Source: DASWJZ01 sp963739005
Lineage (GTDB): Bacteria > Pseudomonadota > Alphaproteobacteria > Rhizobiales > Afifellaceae
Length of the DNA: 64,000 nucleotides
Direction: 5' to 3'
Assembly: GCA_963739005.1 (NCBI GenBank)
Contig: CAVTYQ010000007.1
Span: 943,834-1,007,833, forward strand
Position numbers and translations under genes: made by a program. This document shows positions 26,998-35,722 of this stretch, piece after piece. Below the pieces are notes generated by a model that was given only the letters and a program-made list of their open reading frames with translations, ran no database searches and was not told where the DNA came from. Position 1 is the stretch's first letter; each line of letters starts with the position of its first letter.

Positions 26998-27510
26998 CTA
27001 GCGGATTTGCCACGCCGCGATCAGCGCCCCTTCGGGGCCGGAGACGGGATCGCCCTTCGGCAAGGCGAGCGCCGCGATCAGGCGTCTGGCCTCGGCGAGC
27101 GGATATTCGCCAGGCCGCGTGATGCGGCCGCTCTGGCCCAGCGGATAACCGCCAACCACGGTGAATCCGCCGCGCTTCTCGGAGAGCCGCTTATGGCCGA
27201 CGCCGGCCGGGACCGCGACAACGTCGCCGGCCTTGAACGTCACCTTGATCCCACCGTCGCCGCCGAAGCCGACCTCCGCCTCGCCTTCGACGCAGCCGAG
27301 CACCTCGTGCCCGGTCACGTGGAAGTGCCAATAGTCGAAAATGCCGTCGACCCAGTTGCCGACCCAGTCGTTCTCGCGAAAGAGCGCCTGGCAGGCGCTC
27401 GCGGTTTGGAGCGCCGGCGCCAACGCTTGCAAATAGATGAGCAGCGGAAGCGGACTGTTGGGAATCTCGCTGTCGGGCGCGAATTCGAAGCGTTGAACCT
27501 TGCTTTCCAT
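26998..27510 (-). CDS. Cupin protein, YjlB-like
   Basis: 170 residues from the ATG at 27510. One cupin barrel with both metal motifs: HFHVTGHEVLGCVEGEAEV (His, His and Glu ligands) and GDVVAVPAGVGHKRL. The flanking NDWVGNWVDGIFDYWHFH and EIPNSPLPLLIY segments resemble Bacillus YjlB-type cupins. The reaction is unknown. It is divergent from the helicase gene. Confidence 0.8.
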   Translation of the reverse strand: MESKVQRFEFAPDSEIPNSPLPLLIYLQALAPALQTASACQALFRENDWVGNWVDGIFDYWHFHVTGHEVLGCVEGEAEVGFGGDGGIKVTFKAGDVVAVPAGVGHKRLSEKRGGFTVVGGYPLGQSGRITRPGEYPLAEARRLIAALALPKGDPVSGPEGALIAAWQIR

Positions 27511-27668
27511 GGCGGGCTTCCCGTCATTGTCACGGCGAAGAGTGGCCTTCCGCCCTATATAGCGAGCAGGGCCGGACCGGTCCCGGGCCACCCTCGCGTC
27601 AACGGCTTCGTTGCCCTATTGTTCACGGGGATTGCCCGAATCGACGGTTTTTCCCCTTCCCAAGGCCG

Positions 27669-30038
27669 ATGACGGAAACTGCCCGCCGCGAAGACCCTGC
27701 CGACCTCCCCGTCCCGCGGCCGGGCGGCATTGCTGCGCGCGCGCTCGCGGGGAGCGCCAAGCCGTGGCTCGAAAAGCTCAACCCGGAGCAGTTGCAGGCG
27801 GTCGAGCACACCGACGGTCCGCTTCTCGTTCTCGCCGGGGCCGGCACCGGCAAGACGCGGGTGCTGACATCAAGGATCGCGCATATCCTCGCGACCGGCC
27901 GCGCCTTCCCCTCGCAGATCCTTGCGGTCACCTTCACCAACAAGGCGGCGCGCGAGATGAAGAGCCGCGTCGCCAGGCTGATCGGCGAAGGCCGCGCCGA
28001 GGGGATGCCGTGGCTCGGCACGTTCCATTCGATCGGCGTCAAAATCCTTCGCCGCCATGCCGAGATGGTGGGTCTCAGGACCGACTTCACCATCCTCGAC
28101 ACCGACGACCAGATCCGGCTCCTGAAGCAGATCATCACCGCCAACAACATCGACGAGAAGCGCTGGCCGGCGCGCCAGCTCGCCTCCGCGATCGACGGCT
28201 GGAAGAACCGCGGGCTGACGCCCGACAAGATTCCCGACGGCGAGGCTTACGCTTACGCAAACGGCAAGGGGCGCGAACTCTACACCGAGTATCAGCAGCG
28301 GCTGAAGACGCTGAACGCCGCCGATTTCGGCGACCTGCTCCTGGAATGCCTGCGGCTCTTTAAGGAGCACGCGGATGTGCTCGCCGACTACCAGAAGCGC
28401 TTCCGCTACATGCTGGTCGACGAATACCAGGACACCAACGTTGCGCAGTATCTGTGGCTGCGGCTCCTGGCGCAGGGAAACGCGAAGCCGAACCTCTGCT
28501 GCGTCGGCGACGACGACCAGTCGATCTACGGATGGCGCGGCGCGGAGGTCGACAACATCCTCCGCTTCGAGCGCGACTTTCCCGGCGCGACCGTGATCCG
28601 GCTCGAACGGAACTACCGCTCGACCGGCCACATCCTCGCGGCCGCCTCGGGACTGATCGCGCACAACGAAGGCCGGCTCGGGAAGACGCTCTTCACCGAT
28701 ACGGCGGAGATGGGCGCGAAGGTCGCCGTCACCTCCGGATGGGATTCCTCTGAGGAGGCGCGCGCCGTCGGCGAGGACATCGAGCAGCTGCAGCGGCAGG
28801 GCGTCTCGCTCAACGACATGGCGATCCTGGTGCGCGCGTCCTACCAGATGCGCGAGTTCGAAGACCGCTTCATCACGCTCGGGCTGAACTACCGCGTGAT
28901 CGGCGGCCCGCGCTTCTACGAGCGCATGGAGATCCGCGATGCACTCGCCTATCTCCGCGCGACAGCGAATCCTTCCGACGACCTCGCCTTCGAGCGCATC
29001 GTCAACACGCCGAAGCGGGGCTTGGGCGCCTCCACCATTCAGTTCATCCATTCTCACGCGCGCGCCCGCAGCATCCCCCTGATGGCGGCGGCGGGCGAAC
29101 TGGTGCTGACGGAGGAAATCAAGGCGAAGCAGCGGCAGGCGCTCTCCGATCTCCTGAAGAGCTTTTCACGCTGGTCGAGCCTCGTCGAATCGACGCGCCA
29201 CATCGATCTCGCCGAAATGATCCTGGAGGAATCCGGCTACACGGAGATGTGGCAGATGGACCGCTCGGCCGAGGCGCCGGGGCGGCTGGAGAATCTGAAA
29301 GAGCTCATCAACAACATGGGCGAGTACGAGTTGCTCGGCGGGTTCCTCGAGCACGTCTCGCTGGTCATGGACGCCGAGCGCGGCGAGAACGACGAGGCCG
29401 TCTCCATCATGACGCTGCATTCGGCGAAGGGGCTGGAGTTCGACATCGTCTACCTCCCCGGTTGGGAGGAAGGGCTCTTTCCCTCGCAGCGGACGATCGA
29501 CGAGAACGGCAAGGCCGGTTTGGAGGAGGAGCGACGGCTCGCCTATGTCGGCCTGACCCGGGCCAGGAAGCACGCGAAGATCTGGTTCGTCGCCAACCGC
29601 CGCACGCACGGGCTTTGGCAATCGACGGTGCCGTCGCGCTTCCTCGATGATCTTCCCGAGGCGCATGTCGACGTGTCGGAGCCGGCGAGCTACGGCGGCT
29701 ATGGCGCGGGTGGCATGGGCGGCTACGGCGTCTCACGCTTCGACAACATGGAGCCGTTCAACTCCGCCTATCGCACGCCCGGCTGGCAGCGCGCGCAGAC
29801 CAACAAGGGCAGAGCCGATCCGCGCAAGCGCGTGGAGCGCGAGCCGGTGACGATCGAAGGCGACCTCGTGGCGCGGAGCGTCATCGGCGGGAACTCGCGC
29901 TTTTCTTCCGGCGACCGGGTGTTCCACCAGAAATTCGGCCCCGGCACCGTCGCCGCCGTCGACGGCAACAAGCTCACCGTCGATTTCGACAAGGCCGGGC
30001 AGAAGCGCGTGGTCGACAGCTTCGTCGAGGCGGCCTAG
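27669..30038 (+). CDS. uvrD: UvrD/PcrA-type ATP-dependent 3'-5' DNA helicase
   Basis: 789 residues with the full superfamily-1A motif set: LNPEQLQAVEH (Q motif), AGAGTGKTRVL (Walker A), FTNKAAREMKSRV, LVDEYQDTN (Walker B), GDDDQSIYGWRGA, ERNYRST, TLHSAKGLEFD and YVGLTRAR. A Gly/Tyr-rich linker near 665-690 precedes a C-terminal Tudor-like module (GDRVFHQKFGPGTVAAVDG), as in PcrA/UvrD of many bacteria. It unwinds DNA in nucleotide-excision and mismatch repair. The gene stands alone. Confidence 0.94.
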   Translation: MTETARREDPADLPVPRPGGIAARALAGSAKPWLEKLNPEQLQAVEHTDGPLLVLAGAGTGKTRVLTSRIAHILATGRAFPSQILAVTFTNKAAREMKSRVARLIGEGRAEGMPWLGTFHSIGVKILRRHAEMVGLRTDFTILDTDDQIRLLKQIITANNIDEKRWPARQLASAIDGWKNRGLTPDKIPDGEAYAYANGKGRELYTEYQQRLKTLNAADFGDLLLECLRLFKEHADVLADYQKRFRYMLVDEYQDTNVAQYLWLRLLAQGNAKPNLCCVGDDDQSIYGWRGAEVDNILRFERDFPGATVIRLERNYRSTGHILAAASGLIAHNEGRLGKTLFTDTAEMGAKVAVTSGWDSSEEARAVGEDIEQLQRQGVSLNDMAILVRASYQMREFEDRFITLGLNYRVIGGPRFYERMEIRDALAYLRATANPSDDLAFERIVNTPKRGLGASTIQFIHSHARARSIPLMAAAGELVLTEEIKAKQRQALSDLLKSFSRWSSLVESTRHIDLAEMILEESGYTEMWQMDRSAEAPGRLENLKELINNMGEYELLGGFLEHVSLVMDAERGENDEAVSIMTLHSAKGLEFDIVYLPGWEEGLFPSQRTIDENGKAGLEEERRLAYVGLTRARKHAKIWFVANRRTHGLWQSTVPSRFLDDLPEAHVDVSEPASYGGYGAGGMGGYGVSRFDNMEPFNSAYRTPGWQRAQTNKGRADPRKRVEREPVTIEGDLVARSVIGGNSRFSSGDRVFHQKFGPGTVAAVDGNKLTVDFDKAGQKRVVDSFVEAA

Positions 30039-30069
30039 CGCATTTGAGGCTTGACGTCTGAATGACTAG

Positions 30070-30085
30070 GCGTCACATGTGACGC
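30070..30085. promoter_or_regulatory. Perfect 16-base palindrome at the toxin-antitoxin start, likely autoregulatory operator
   Basis: GCGTCACATGTGACGC is its own reverse complement and ends directly against the antitoxin ATG at 30086. Toxin-antitoxin operons are usually repressed by their own complex at such a site. No separate Shine-Dalgarno precedes the ATG, so the palindrome occupies the whole initiation region. Confidence 0.65.
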
Positions 30086-30310
30086 ATGAGCGAACGGAGT
30101 ACACCTTCTTCGTCGAGCAAGCGGATGCGCGACTACCGCGCGCGGATGCGGGCAAAAGGCCTGCGGCCAGTTCAGATTTGGGGCTACGACACGAGCGCAC
30201 CGGGGTTCAGGGAAGAGCTGGACCGCGAGTTCGCCGCGATCCGCGAAAGCCCGGAGGAACAAGAAATCCTGGATTGGATCGAGCAGGTCGCCGATTGGCC
30301 GAGGGATTGA
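30086..30310 (+). CDS. MazE-like antitoxin (DUF3018 type)
   Basis: 74 residues. The pattern RMRDYRARMRAKGLRPVQIWGYDTSAPGF followed by an acidic helical C-terminus (EEQEILDWIEQVADWPRD) is that of DUF3018 antitoxins that precede MazF/PemK-type toxins. The N-terminal half would bind DNA, the acidic tail would cap the toxin. The TGA overlaps the toxin start (TTGA), giving translational coupling. The operator palindrome abuts its start. Confidence 0.85.
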   Translation: MSERSTPSSSSKRMRDYRARMRAKGLRPVQIWGYDTSAPGFREELDREFAAIRESPEEQEILDWIEQVADWPRD

Positions 30311-30636
30311 GGCGCGGCGATATCGTCGTGGTTGCTATTCCCGGCGAGTATGGCAAGCCGCGCCCGGCCGTAGTTGTCCAAAGCGATTTCCTGTCAGGCC
30401 AATCTGACGGCGTTATCGTCTGCCCGATAACTAGCCGACTTGTCGACGCAGAAAGAACGCGGCCACGCTTGCATCCTGATGACCAAAATGGGCTGCGGCG
30501 GCCCTCGCAGGTCATGTCAGACAAAGTCACGACCGTTCATTTGCGCAAAGTCGGATCGAGGATCGGCAGAGTCACTGTAGATGATCTGCAGAAGATCGAT
30601 TTCAGCCTAAGTCTTGTGCTCGGCTTCCTCGACTAA
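30307..30636 (+). CDS. MazF/PemK-like endoribonuclease toxin
   Basis: 109 residues from a TTG at 30307. The start LRRGDIVVVAIPGEYGKPRP, the VVVQSDFL strand, CPITSRLVDAERTRPRL and the C-terminal VTVDDLQKIDFSLSLVLGF match the MazF/PemK fold, which cleaves mRNA. The conserved Arg-Pro-Ala/Val and Ser/Thr of the active-site region are visible. It overlaps the antitoxin gene by four bases. TTG as start keeps toxin translation low relative to antitoxin; an upstream in-frame TTG is also possible. Confidence 0.85.
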   Translation: MRRGDIVVVAIPGEYGKPRPAVVVQSDFLSGQSDGVIVCPITSRLVDAERTRPRLHPDDQNGLRRPSQVMSDKVTTVHLRKVGSRIGRVTVDDLQKIDFSLSLVLGFLD

Positions 30637-30661
30637 CCGAGAGCGCGATCTCGGAACGCGG

Positions 30662-31255
30662 TTACCGCCCTTCTCCGCCTAGCGCCTCCATCTTTGCGAG
30701 CCAGCGCTTGCGCCCGGCGTCGCCCTTCGCGCCGACCATGCCGACGAGGCTCTCGCGGATCGGCTTGATGCCGACGAACTTCAGGATGTTGCGTTCGAGG
30801 CTCTTCAGGCTGTGCGCGCCGAAATACCAGCGATAGACAAGCGCGGGCATGCCCATCGTCACCACGACGCGCGCCGAGCGGCCTTTCAGCAGCCCAACGG
30901 GCGGAAATCCCTTCGCATTCTCCAGGTCTGGAACCGCAAAGCGCGGCCTCGCGACCTGCTCGAGGAAGCCCTTGAGAAGCGCCGGCATGCCGCCGAGCCA
31001 GAGCGGATAGATGATGACGAGGTGCTCGGCCCAACGGATATCGTCCTGCGCGAGCAGGATGTCCGGGCACGGCACGCCTGATTGCCATTCGGCCTGCGAG
31101 CGCAGCAGCTCGAATTTCAGCGATGCGACATCGATCCGCCGCACGTCGTGCCCGGCAGCGCGCGCTCCGCTCTCATACGCGCTCGCGAGCACCCGGCAGA
31201 ACCGCTCGGGGCTCTTGTCCGGATGCCCCTGGATGATGACGATGTTCTTCGCCAT
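30662..31255 (-). CDS. NAD(P)H-dependent oxidoreductase, flavodoxin-like fold (Flavodoxin_2)
   Basis: 197 residues. IVIIQGHPDKSPERFC at the N-terminus binds the FMN/FAD phosphate, IIYPLWLGGMPALLKGFLEQV is the flavin-ring loop of the quinone-reductase group (MdaB/KefF/NQO type), and VVVTMGMPALVYRWYF follows. Such enzymes make two-electron reductions of quinones or related electrophiles. It is convergent with the toxin gene and divergent from prmA. Substrate unknown. Confidence 0.82.
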   Translation of the reverse strand: MAKNIVIIQGHPDKSPERFCRVLASAYESGARAAGHDVRRIDVASLKFELLRSQAEWQSGVPCPDILLAQDDIRWAEHLVIIYPLWLGGMPALLKGFLEQVARPRFAVPDLENAKGFPPVGLLKGRSARVVVTMGMPALVYRWYFGAHSLKSLERNILKFVGIKPIRESLVGMVGAKGDAGRKRWLAKMEALGGEGR

Positions 31256-31342
31256 GGCGGCTACCCTTCGAGTTCGAAGCGCTGTATGAAGGGTCGCGGG
31301 ACCAGCCGAATTGATGTGCCGCAAGGGAACGCGCCGCCCGAC

Positions 31343-32212
31343 ATGACACTAAAGGCCACGCTCACCGCCGCCTTTCCCGAGGCGCGGCGCATCTCGAATT
31401 TCCTCGAGCGCGACTATGGCGATGCCGGCGTCGCCGTCTCGCTCGACGAGCGCGCCGACGGGCTCTGGTCGGTCGACGCGTATTTCGAAGCGGGCGCGGC
31501 GGAGGAGATCGCGGCGGCCGTGCGCGACGGCCTCGGCAGCGACGCTTTCGGCGCGCCGCTCGACGTCGCGACCCTTCCCGACGAGGACTGGGTCGCGGCT
31601 GGTCATGCGGCGCTCAAGCCAATCGCGGCTGGGCGCTTCCTTCTGCATGGCAGCCACGATCGTTGGCGCGTGCCGGCCGCGGCGATGCGGATCGAGATCG
31701 ACGCCGGACGGGCATTCGGCACCGGCCACCACCCGACCACGACTGGGACGCTCTTCACCCTCGACCGGCTGATGCAGCGCTGGCGTTTCAAAAGGCCTCT
31801 CGATCTTGGCACCGGCTCGGGCGTGCTTGCCATCGCGATGGCGAAAGTGCTGCGCCGCCCCGTCGTCGCCACCGACATCGATCCGGTCGCAATCGCTGTG
31901 GCGCGGGAGAACGCGCAGCGGAACGGCGTCGCGGGCTTTCTGCGCTTCGCGACGGCACCGGGTGTCGAGGCGCGCATCATCCGCGACGGCGCGCCCTTCG
32001 ACCTCGTTGCCGCCAATATCCTCGCGGAGCCGCTGATGGCGCTGGCGCCACGCCTTGCGCCGCTCGTCACGAAGCGTGGAATTCTGGTGCTTTCTGGACT
32101 GCTCCCGTATCAGCGCGAGCGTGTCGTGGCTGCCTATCGGGCGCAAGGAATGCGGCTCGCCGCCGCGCGCATTTTCGACGGCTGGGCCGTCCTCCTGCTG
32201 CGAAAACCCTGA
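31343..32212 (+). CDS. prmA: Ribosomal protein L11 methyltransferase
   Basis: 289 residues. The C-terminal SAM-dependent domain has the PrmA hallmarks AFGTGHHPTTTGTL, LDLGTGSGVLAIAMAKV, ATDIDPVAIAVARENAQRN and VAANILAEPLMALAP; the N-terminal part is the substrate-recognition domain. It trimethylates ribosomal protein L11. The ATG at 31343 was chosen; an in-frame ATG further upstream (in a GTSRIDVPQG stretch) is less likely. It is followed by the aminopeptidase gene after 57 bases. Confidence 0.92.
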   Translation: MTLKATLTAAFPEARRISNFLERDYGDAGVAVSLDERADGLWSVDAYFEAGAAEEIAAAVRDGLGSDAFGAPLDVATLPDEDWVAAGHAALKPIAAGRFLLHGSHDRWRVPAAAMRIEIDAGRAFGTGHHPTTTGTLFTLDRLMQRWRFKRPLDLGTGSGVLAIAMAKVLRRPVVATDIDPVAIAVARENAQRNGVAGFLRFATAPGVEARIIRDGAPFDLVAANILAEPLMALAPRLAPLVTKRGILVLSGLLPYQRERVVAAYRAQGMRLAAARIFDGWAVLLLRKP

Positions 32213-32269
32213 TCCCGACCGCCTTCGACACGTGGCAATTACGATCCGCGACATGCTAAGAGCGCCGCC

Positions 32270-34120
32270 ATGTTCCAGAGCTTCATCGACACTGCCGATC
32301 CCACCAAAGGCGCCGAGCGCGCCGCAGCCCTTCGCGCCAAGCTCAAGGAGCTCGGTCTCGACGGCTTCATCGTGCCCCGCGCCGACGAGCATCAGGGCGA
32401 ATACGTGCCGAAGGCGTCGGAGCGCCTCGCCTGGCTGACCGGCTTCAGCGGCTCGGCCGGAACGGCGGTCGTGCTCGCCGACAAGGCGGCGATCTTCGTC
32501 GACGGCCGCTATACGCTGCAGGTGCGCGAGCAGGTCGACACCAATGTGTTCGCGCCGGTCGCCGTAATGGAGACGTCGGTCGCCGACTGGCTGAAGGCGA
32601 ACGTCACAAAGGGGCAGCGCATCGCCTACGACCCCTGGCTGATGACGCGCGCGCAGGTGCGCCAGATCAAGAAGAGCCTCGAGAGCGCCGGCGCGGAGCT
32701 CGTCGCAGTCGACGAGAATCCGCTCGACGCGGTGTGGAGCGACCGGCCCGGACCGCCGCTCGCCGCCGTCTTCGAACAACCGGAGACGCTCGCCGGCAAG
32801 CCGGTCGACGCGAAGATCAAGGAGGCGAGCGGAATCGTCGCGGAGAAGCGCGCCGACGTCGCCATCCTGACCGACCCGGCATCGATCGCCTGGCTCTTCA
32901 ACATCCGCGGCAACGACATCGGGCATACACCCTCCCCGCTCGCCTTCGCCGCCATCCACGCGGAAGGCCGCCCGGAGTTCTTCATCGACGGGCGCAAGCT
33001 CTCAAACGCCGTGCGCGACCGGCTCGAAAGCTTCGCCGACGTGCGCGAGGCGCGCGATTTCTCAAATCGCCTGACGGCGCTTGGGAGCGAGAAGCGGAAG
33101 GTGCTCTTCGACCCGCAGGGCTCTGCGGAAGCGGTGGCGCGGCTCGTCGAAGACGCCGGCGGCACGATCGTGGAATCCGCCGATCCGGTCCAACTGCCGA
33201 AGGCGAAGAAGAACGCCGCCGAGCTCCAGGGCGCGCGGGCCGCGCATCTTCGCGACGGCGTCGCCATGGCGCGCTTCCTCCGCTTCGTGGAGACGAGCGC
33301 GCCGGGTTCGCTGACCGAGATCGACGCGGCGAAGGCGCTCGAAACGTTTCGCGCGGAGACCGCGGCGGAAGCCGGCACGCCGCTCGCCGATCTCGCCTTC
33401 GACGCGATCTCCTCGACCGGACCGAACGGCGCGATCAACCACTACCGCGTCACCGAGCGCACCGACCGCCGGCTCGAAGAGGGCGACCTCTATCTGATCG
33501 ATTCCGGCGGACAGTATCGCGACGGCACCACCGACGTCACCCGCACCGTGCCGATCGGCGCGCCTTCGCGCGAGCGCCTCGACCTCTTCCGCGACCGCTT
33601 CACCCGCGTGCTTCGGGGCCACATCGCAATCGCGATGGCGCGCTTCCCGAAGGGCACGACCGGCGCGCAACTCGATCCCTTCGCGCGCCACGCGCTCTGG
33701 CAGGCGGGCCTCGACTTCGACCACGGCACCGGCCACGGCGTTGGCGCTTATCTCTCAGTGCACGAAGGGCCGCAGCGGATCGCCAAGACCGGCAGCGCGC
33801 CGCTCGAGCCGGGCATGATCATCTCCAACGAGCCTGGCTATTATGTCGCCGGCGATTTCGGCATCCGCATCGAGAACCTCGTCGTCGTGCGCGAGGCGGA
33901 GCCGGTGCCGGGCGGCGACCGGCCCATGCATTCGTTTGAGACGATCACGCTCAGCCCCATCGACCGCCGTTTGATCGATCCGTTGCTGATGGCGCCAGCC
34001 GAGATCGCCTGGCTCGACACCTACCACCAGCGCGTCTTCGGCGCGCTCTCTGGCTGGCCGACGCTGTCGGCCGAAGACCGCGTCTGGCTCGAAGCGGCCT
34101 GCCGGCCGATCGTGGGCTAA
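32270..34120 (+). CDS. pepP: Xaa-Pro aminopeptidase (M24, three-domain AMPP type)
   Basis: 616 residues in three parts: two creatinase-N-like domains (about 15-160 and 165-320) and an M24 pita-bread domain (about 325-545) with C-terminal extension. Metal ligands are visible in LIDSGGQYRDGTTDVTRT (two Asp), FDHGTGHGVGAYLSVHEGP (His), ISNEPGYY (Glu) and IRIENLVVV (Glu). The length and order match eukaryote-like XPNPEP1-type cytosolic enzymes common in alphaproteobacteria. It removes N-terminal residues preceding proline. Its stop overlaps the convergent LysR stop by four bases. Confidence 0.93.
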   Translation: MFQSFIDTADPTKGAERAAALRAKLKELGLDGFIVPRADEHQGEYVPKASERLAWLTGFSGSAGTAVVLADKAAIFVDGRYTLQVREQVDTNVFAPVAVMETSVADWLKANVTKGQRIAYDPWLMTRAQVRQIKKSLESAGAELVAVDENPLDAVWSDRPGPPLAAVFEQPETLAGKPVDAKIKEASGIVAEKRADVAILTDPASIAWLFNIRGNDIGHTPSPLAFAAIHAEGRPEFFIDGRKLSNAVRDRLESFADVREARDFSNRLTALGSEKRKVLFDPQGSAEAVARLVEDAGGTIVESADPVQLPKAKKNAAELQGARAAHLRDGVAMARFLRFVETSAPGSLTEIDAAKALETFRAETAAEAGTPLADLAFDAISSTGPNGAINHYRVTERTDRRLEEGDLYLIDSGGQYRDGTTDVTRTVPIGAPSRERLDLFRDRFTRVLRGHIAIAMARFPKGTTGAQLDPFARHALWQAGLDFDHGTGHGVGAYLSVHEGPQRIAKTGSAPLEPGMIISNEPGYYVAGDFGIRIENLVVVREAEPVPGGDRPMHSFETITLSPIDRRLIDPLLMAPAEIAWLDTYHQRVFGALSGWPTLSAEDRVWLEAACRPIVG

Positions 34121-35031
34121 GCGAACAGCTCCTTGGCGGCGGCCTCGCCGCAGGTTATGGCGACCAGCCAGCGCGCAACGCGCCGCGCCGGGACGGTGAG
34201 TTCCGCCGCGTCGGCATGGATGAGGAAATAGGCGCAGCCGCTTTCGTCGGCAGTGCCGAATGGGGCCACGAGCTTCCCCTCCCCGAGCCAGCGACCGACA
34301 AGCGGCTGCCGCCCGATCCCAAGACCGAGCCCCTCGCTCACCGCGTGAAGCACCTGCTCGGTCCCGTCGAGCACGAGCGGATCCTGCAGCGGCGGCGGCG
34401 CGACGCCGTGCGCCTGTGTCCACTCGCGCCATTCTTCCGGGTGCGCGGCGTTGACGATCAGGCGATGTTCTTTGAACGAGGTCTCGGGATCGGCGTCGGG
34501 GCCAAGGAGCCCTGGCGGGCACACCGGAAACGCCTGCTCGCCGAAGAGACGAACTGCGTTCAGGCCGCTCCAGCTTCCCTGCCCGTAGCGGATGCCGAGT
34601 TCGACCTGCTCGCGGCGCAGATCTACGACACGGTTCGACGGGATCATCTGCAGGTTGATCTCGGGAAGCGCGGCCTCGAGCTGCCCCAGCCTCGGGATGA
34701 GCCAGAGCGTCGCAAGCGAGGTCGGGAGCGTGAGCGAAACGCGGCAGACCGGCCCGGCAAGCGCCTCCGTCGCACGGCGGATGCGCGAGAAGGCCGGATC
34801 GATCTCGTCGAAATAGGTCTGCCCGGCGAGCGTCAGACGCACCGCGTTTCCGGCGCGATCGAAGAGGCGCACGCCGAGATGGTCCTCAAGCTTGCGAACC
34901 TGATGGCTGACCGCCGACTCGGATAGACCGAGCGCGCCGGCGGCCTCGCGGAAGCGGCCGCAGCGGGCCGCCGCGTGAAAGCTCCTTAGTGCGTGAAGAG
35001 GCGGAAGCTGGGAAAGCCGTTCTTCCGACAT
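34117..35031 (-). CDS. LysR-family transcriptional regulator, GcvA-like
   Basis: 304 residues from the ATG at 35031, which follows GGAGG. Winged helix-turn-helix at about 8-65 (LHALRSFHAAARCGRFREAA, LGLSESAVSHQVRKLEDHLG, LFDRAGNAVRLTLAGQ), then a substrate-binding-like co-inducer domain. The PPLHALRSFHAAAR start and SHQVRKLE are typical of the GcvA branch. It is divergent from a DUF1127 gene with repeated motifs between them, so regulating that gene and itself is likely. Confidence 0.9.
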   Translation of the reverse strand: MSEERLSQLPPLHALRSFHAAARCGRFREAAGALGLSESAVSHQVRKLEDHLGVRLFDRAGNAVRLTLAGQTYFDEIDPAFSRIRRATEALAGPVCRVSLTLPTSLATLWLIPRLGQLEAALPEINLQMIPSNRVVDLRREQVELGIRYGQGSWSGLNAVRLFGEQAFPVCPPGLLGPDADPETSFKEHRLIVNAAHPEEWREWTQAHGVAPPPLQDPLVLDGTEQVLHAVSEGLGLGIGRQPLVGRWLGEGKLVAPFGTADESGCAYFLIHADAAELTVPARRVARWLVAITCGEAAAKELFA

Positions 35032-35042
35032 TGGCACCTCCA

Positions 35043-35061
35043 GCATGAATGCTGTTCATGC
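35043..35061. promoter_or_regulatory. Inverted repeat GCATGAA-N5-TTCATGC beside the lysR start
   Basis: Seven-base arms GCATGAA (35043-35049) and TTCATGC (35055-35061). Half of it, GCTGTTCATG (35051-35060), recurs inverted at 35142-35151. Located 12 bases upstream of the LysR gene start, a usual position for an autoregulatory LysR site. Confidence 0.5.
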
Positions 35062-35141
35062 TTCCTTGCGCACTGCGCGTTCGGAAACTCGCTCTTTAGC
35101 GCATAAATCAATCTCAAGGAAGATTGGCGGAAACCGATCTT

Positions 35142-35151
35142 CATGAACAGC
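35142..35151. promoter_or_regulatory. Second copy of the LysR-site half, CATGAACAGC
   Basis: Reverse complement of GCTGTTCATG at 35051-35060, about 90 bases away, and overlapping TTCATGAA (35140-35147). It lies 18 bases upstream of the DUF1127 start, where a regulator could block or activate that promoter. Confidence 0.4.
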
Positions 35152-35168
35152 GCTCAAGGAGCCCAACC

Positions 35169-35405
35169 ATGAACCCGCTTTCAAGAATCTTTGGAGGACG
35201 GCGCAGGCGGCTTGGAATTCGCGATCTGAGGGCCTTGCCGCCGGAGCTTCTTCTCGACATCGGCGTCGAGCCGGATCGAATCGGCGCCGTCATGCTGCAA
35301 GCACGCCGCGCCGCCCCGAAAGCGCGCCGGGCGAAGGCCCCGGATTTCGCCCTGCCGGGTCTCTCAAACAGCGCCTGGCCCTATCCCTGGCGGGGCGCCC
35401 GCTGA
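35169..35405 (+). CDS. DUF1127-like small basic protein
   Basis: 78 residues from the ATG at 35169 behind AAGGAG. The core GIRDLRALPPELLLDIGVEPDRI resembles DUF1127 proteins (ELRxLsDreLxDIGl pattern); the C-terminus is basic with a WPYPW motif. Some DUF1127 proteins influence RNA or phosphate metabolism, but no role can be assigned here. It is divergent from the LysR gene. Confidence 0.65.
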   Translation: MNPLSRIFGGRRRRLGIRDLRALPPELLLDIGVEPDRIGAVMLQARRAAPKARRAKAPDFALPGLSNSAWPYPWRGAR

Positions 35406-35416
35406 AGGCGCCTCCC

Positions 35417-35722
35417 TCAGAGCCCCGCCGCCCTGAGTAGCGCCACCGTCACCGCGGCAAGAACGAGCGTCGGCATGATGGAGAAACGCGTCGCGGCGGC
35501 GACCGTCACCGCTGCCGCGATGGTCTCGGCGACGCCCGTCGCAAGGACCGCAGGTGCGACGAGCGCGGTGATGACGGCAACCGGTACGGCATCTAGCGCT
35601 GCTTCGACGCGGCGGTCGACGCACGCGAAGCGGGAGAGGATCAGATGCCCGGCGACACGCGTGCCGTAGCTACCGACCGCCAGCACCAGGATCAGGAGCA
35701 GCGTCAGCGGGTCGACGCTCAC
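35417..35722 (-). CDS. azlD: AzlD-family branched-chain amino acid exporter subunit
   Basis: 101 residues from a GTG at 35722 whose GTGA overlaps the azlC stop. Three to four membrane spans with SYGTRVAGHLILSRF and ALDAVPVAVITALVAPAVL, the typical AzlD pattern. It pairs with AzlC to export branched-chain amino acids or analogues. Confidence 0.87.
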   Translation of the reverse strand: MSVDPLTLLLILVLAVGSYGTRVAGHLILSRFACVDRRVEAALDAVPVAVITALVAPAVLATGVAETIAAAVTVAAATRFSIMPTLVLAAVTVALLRAAGL

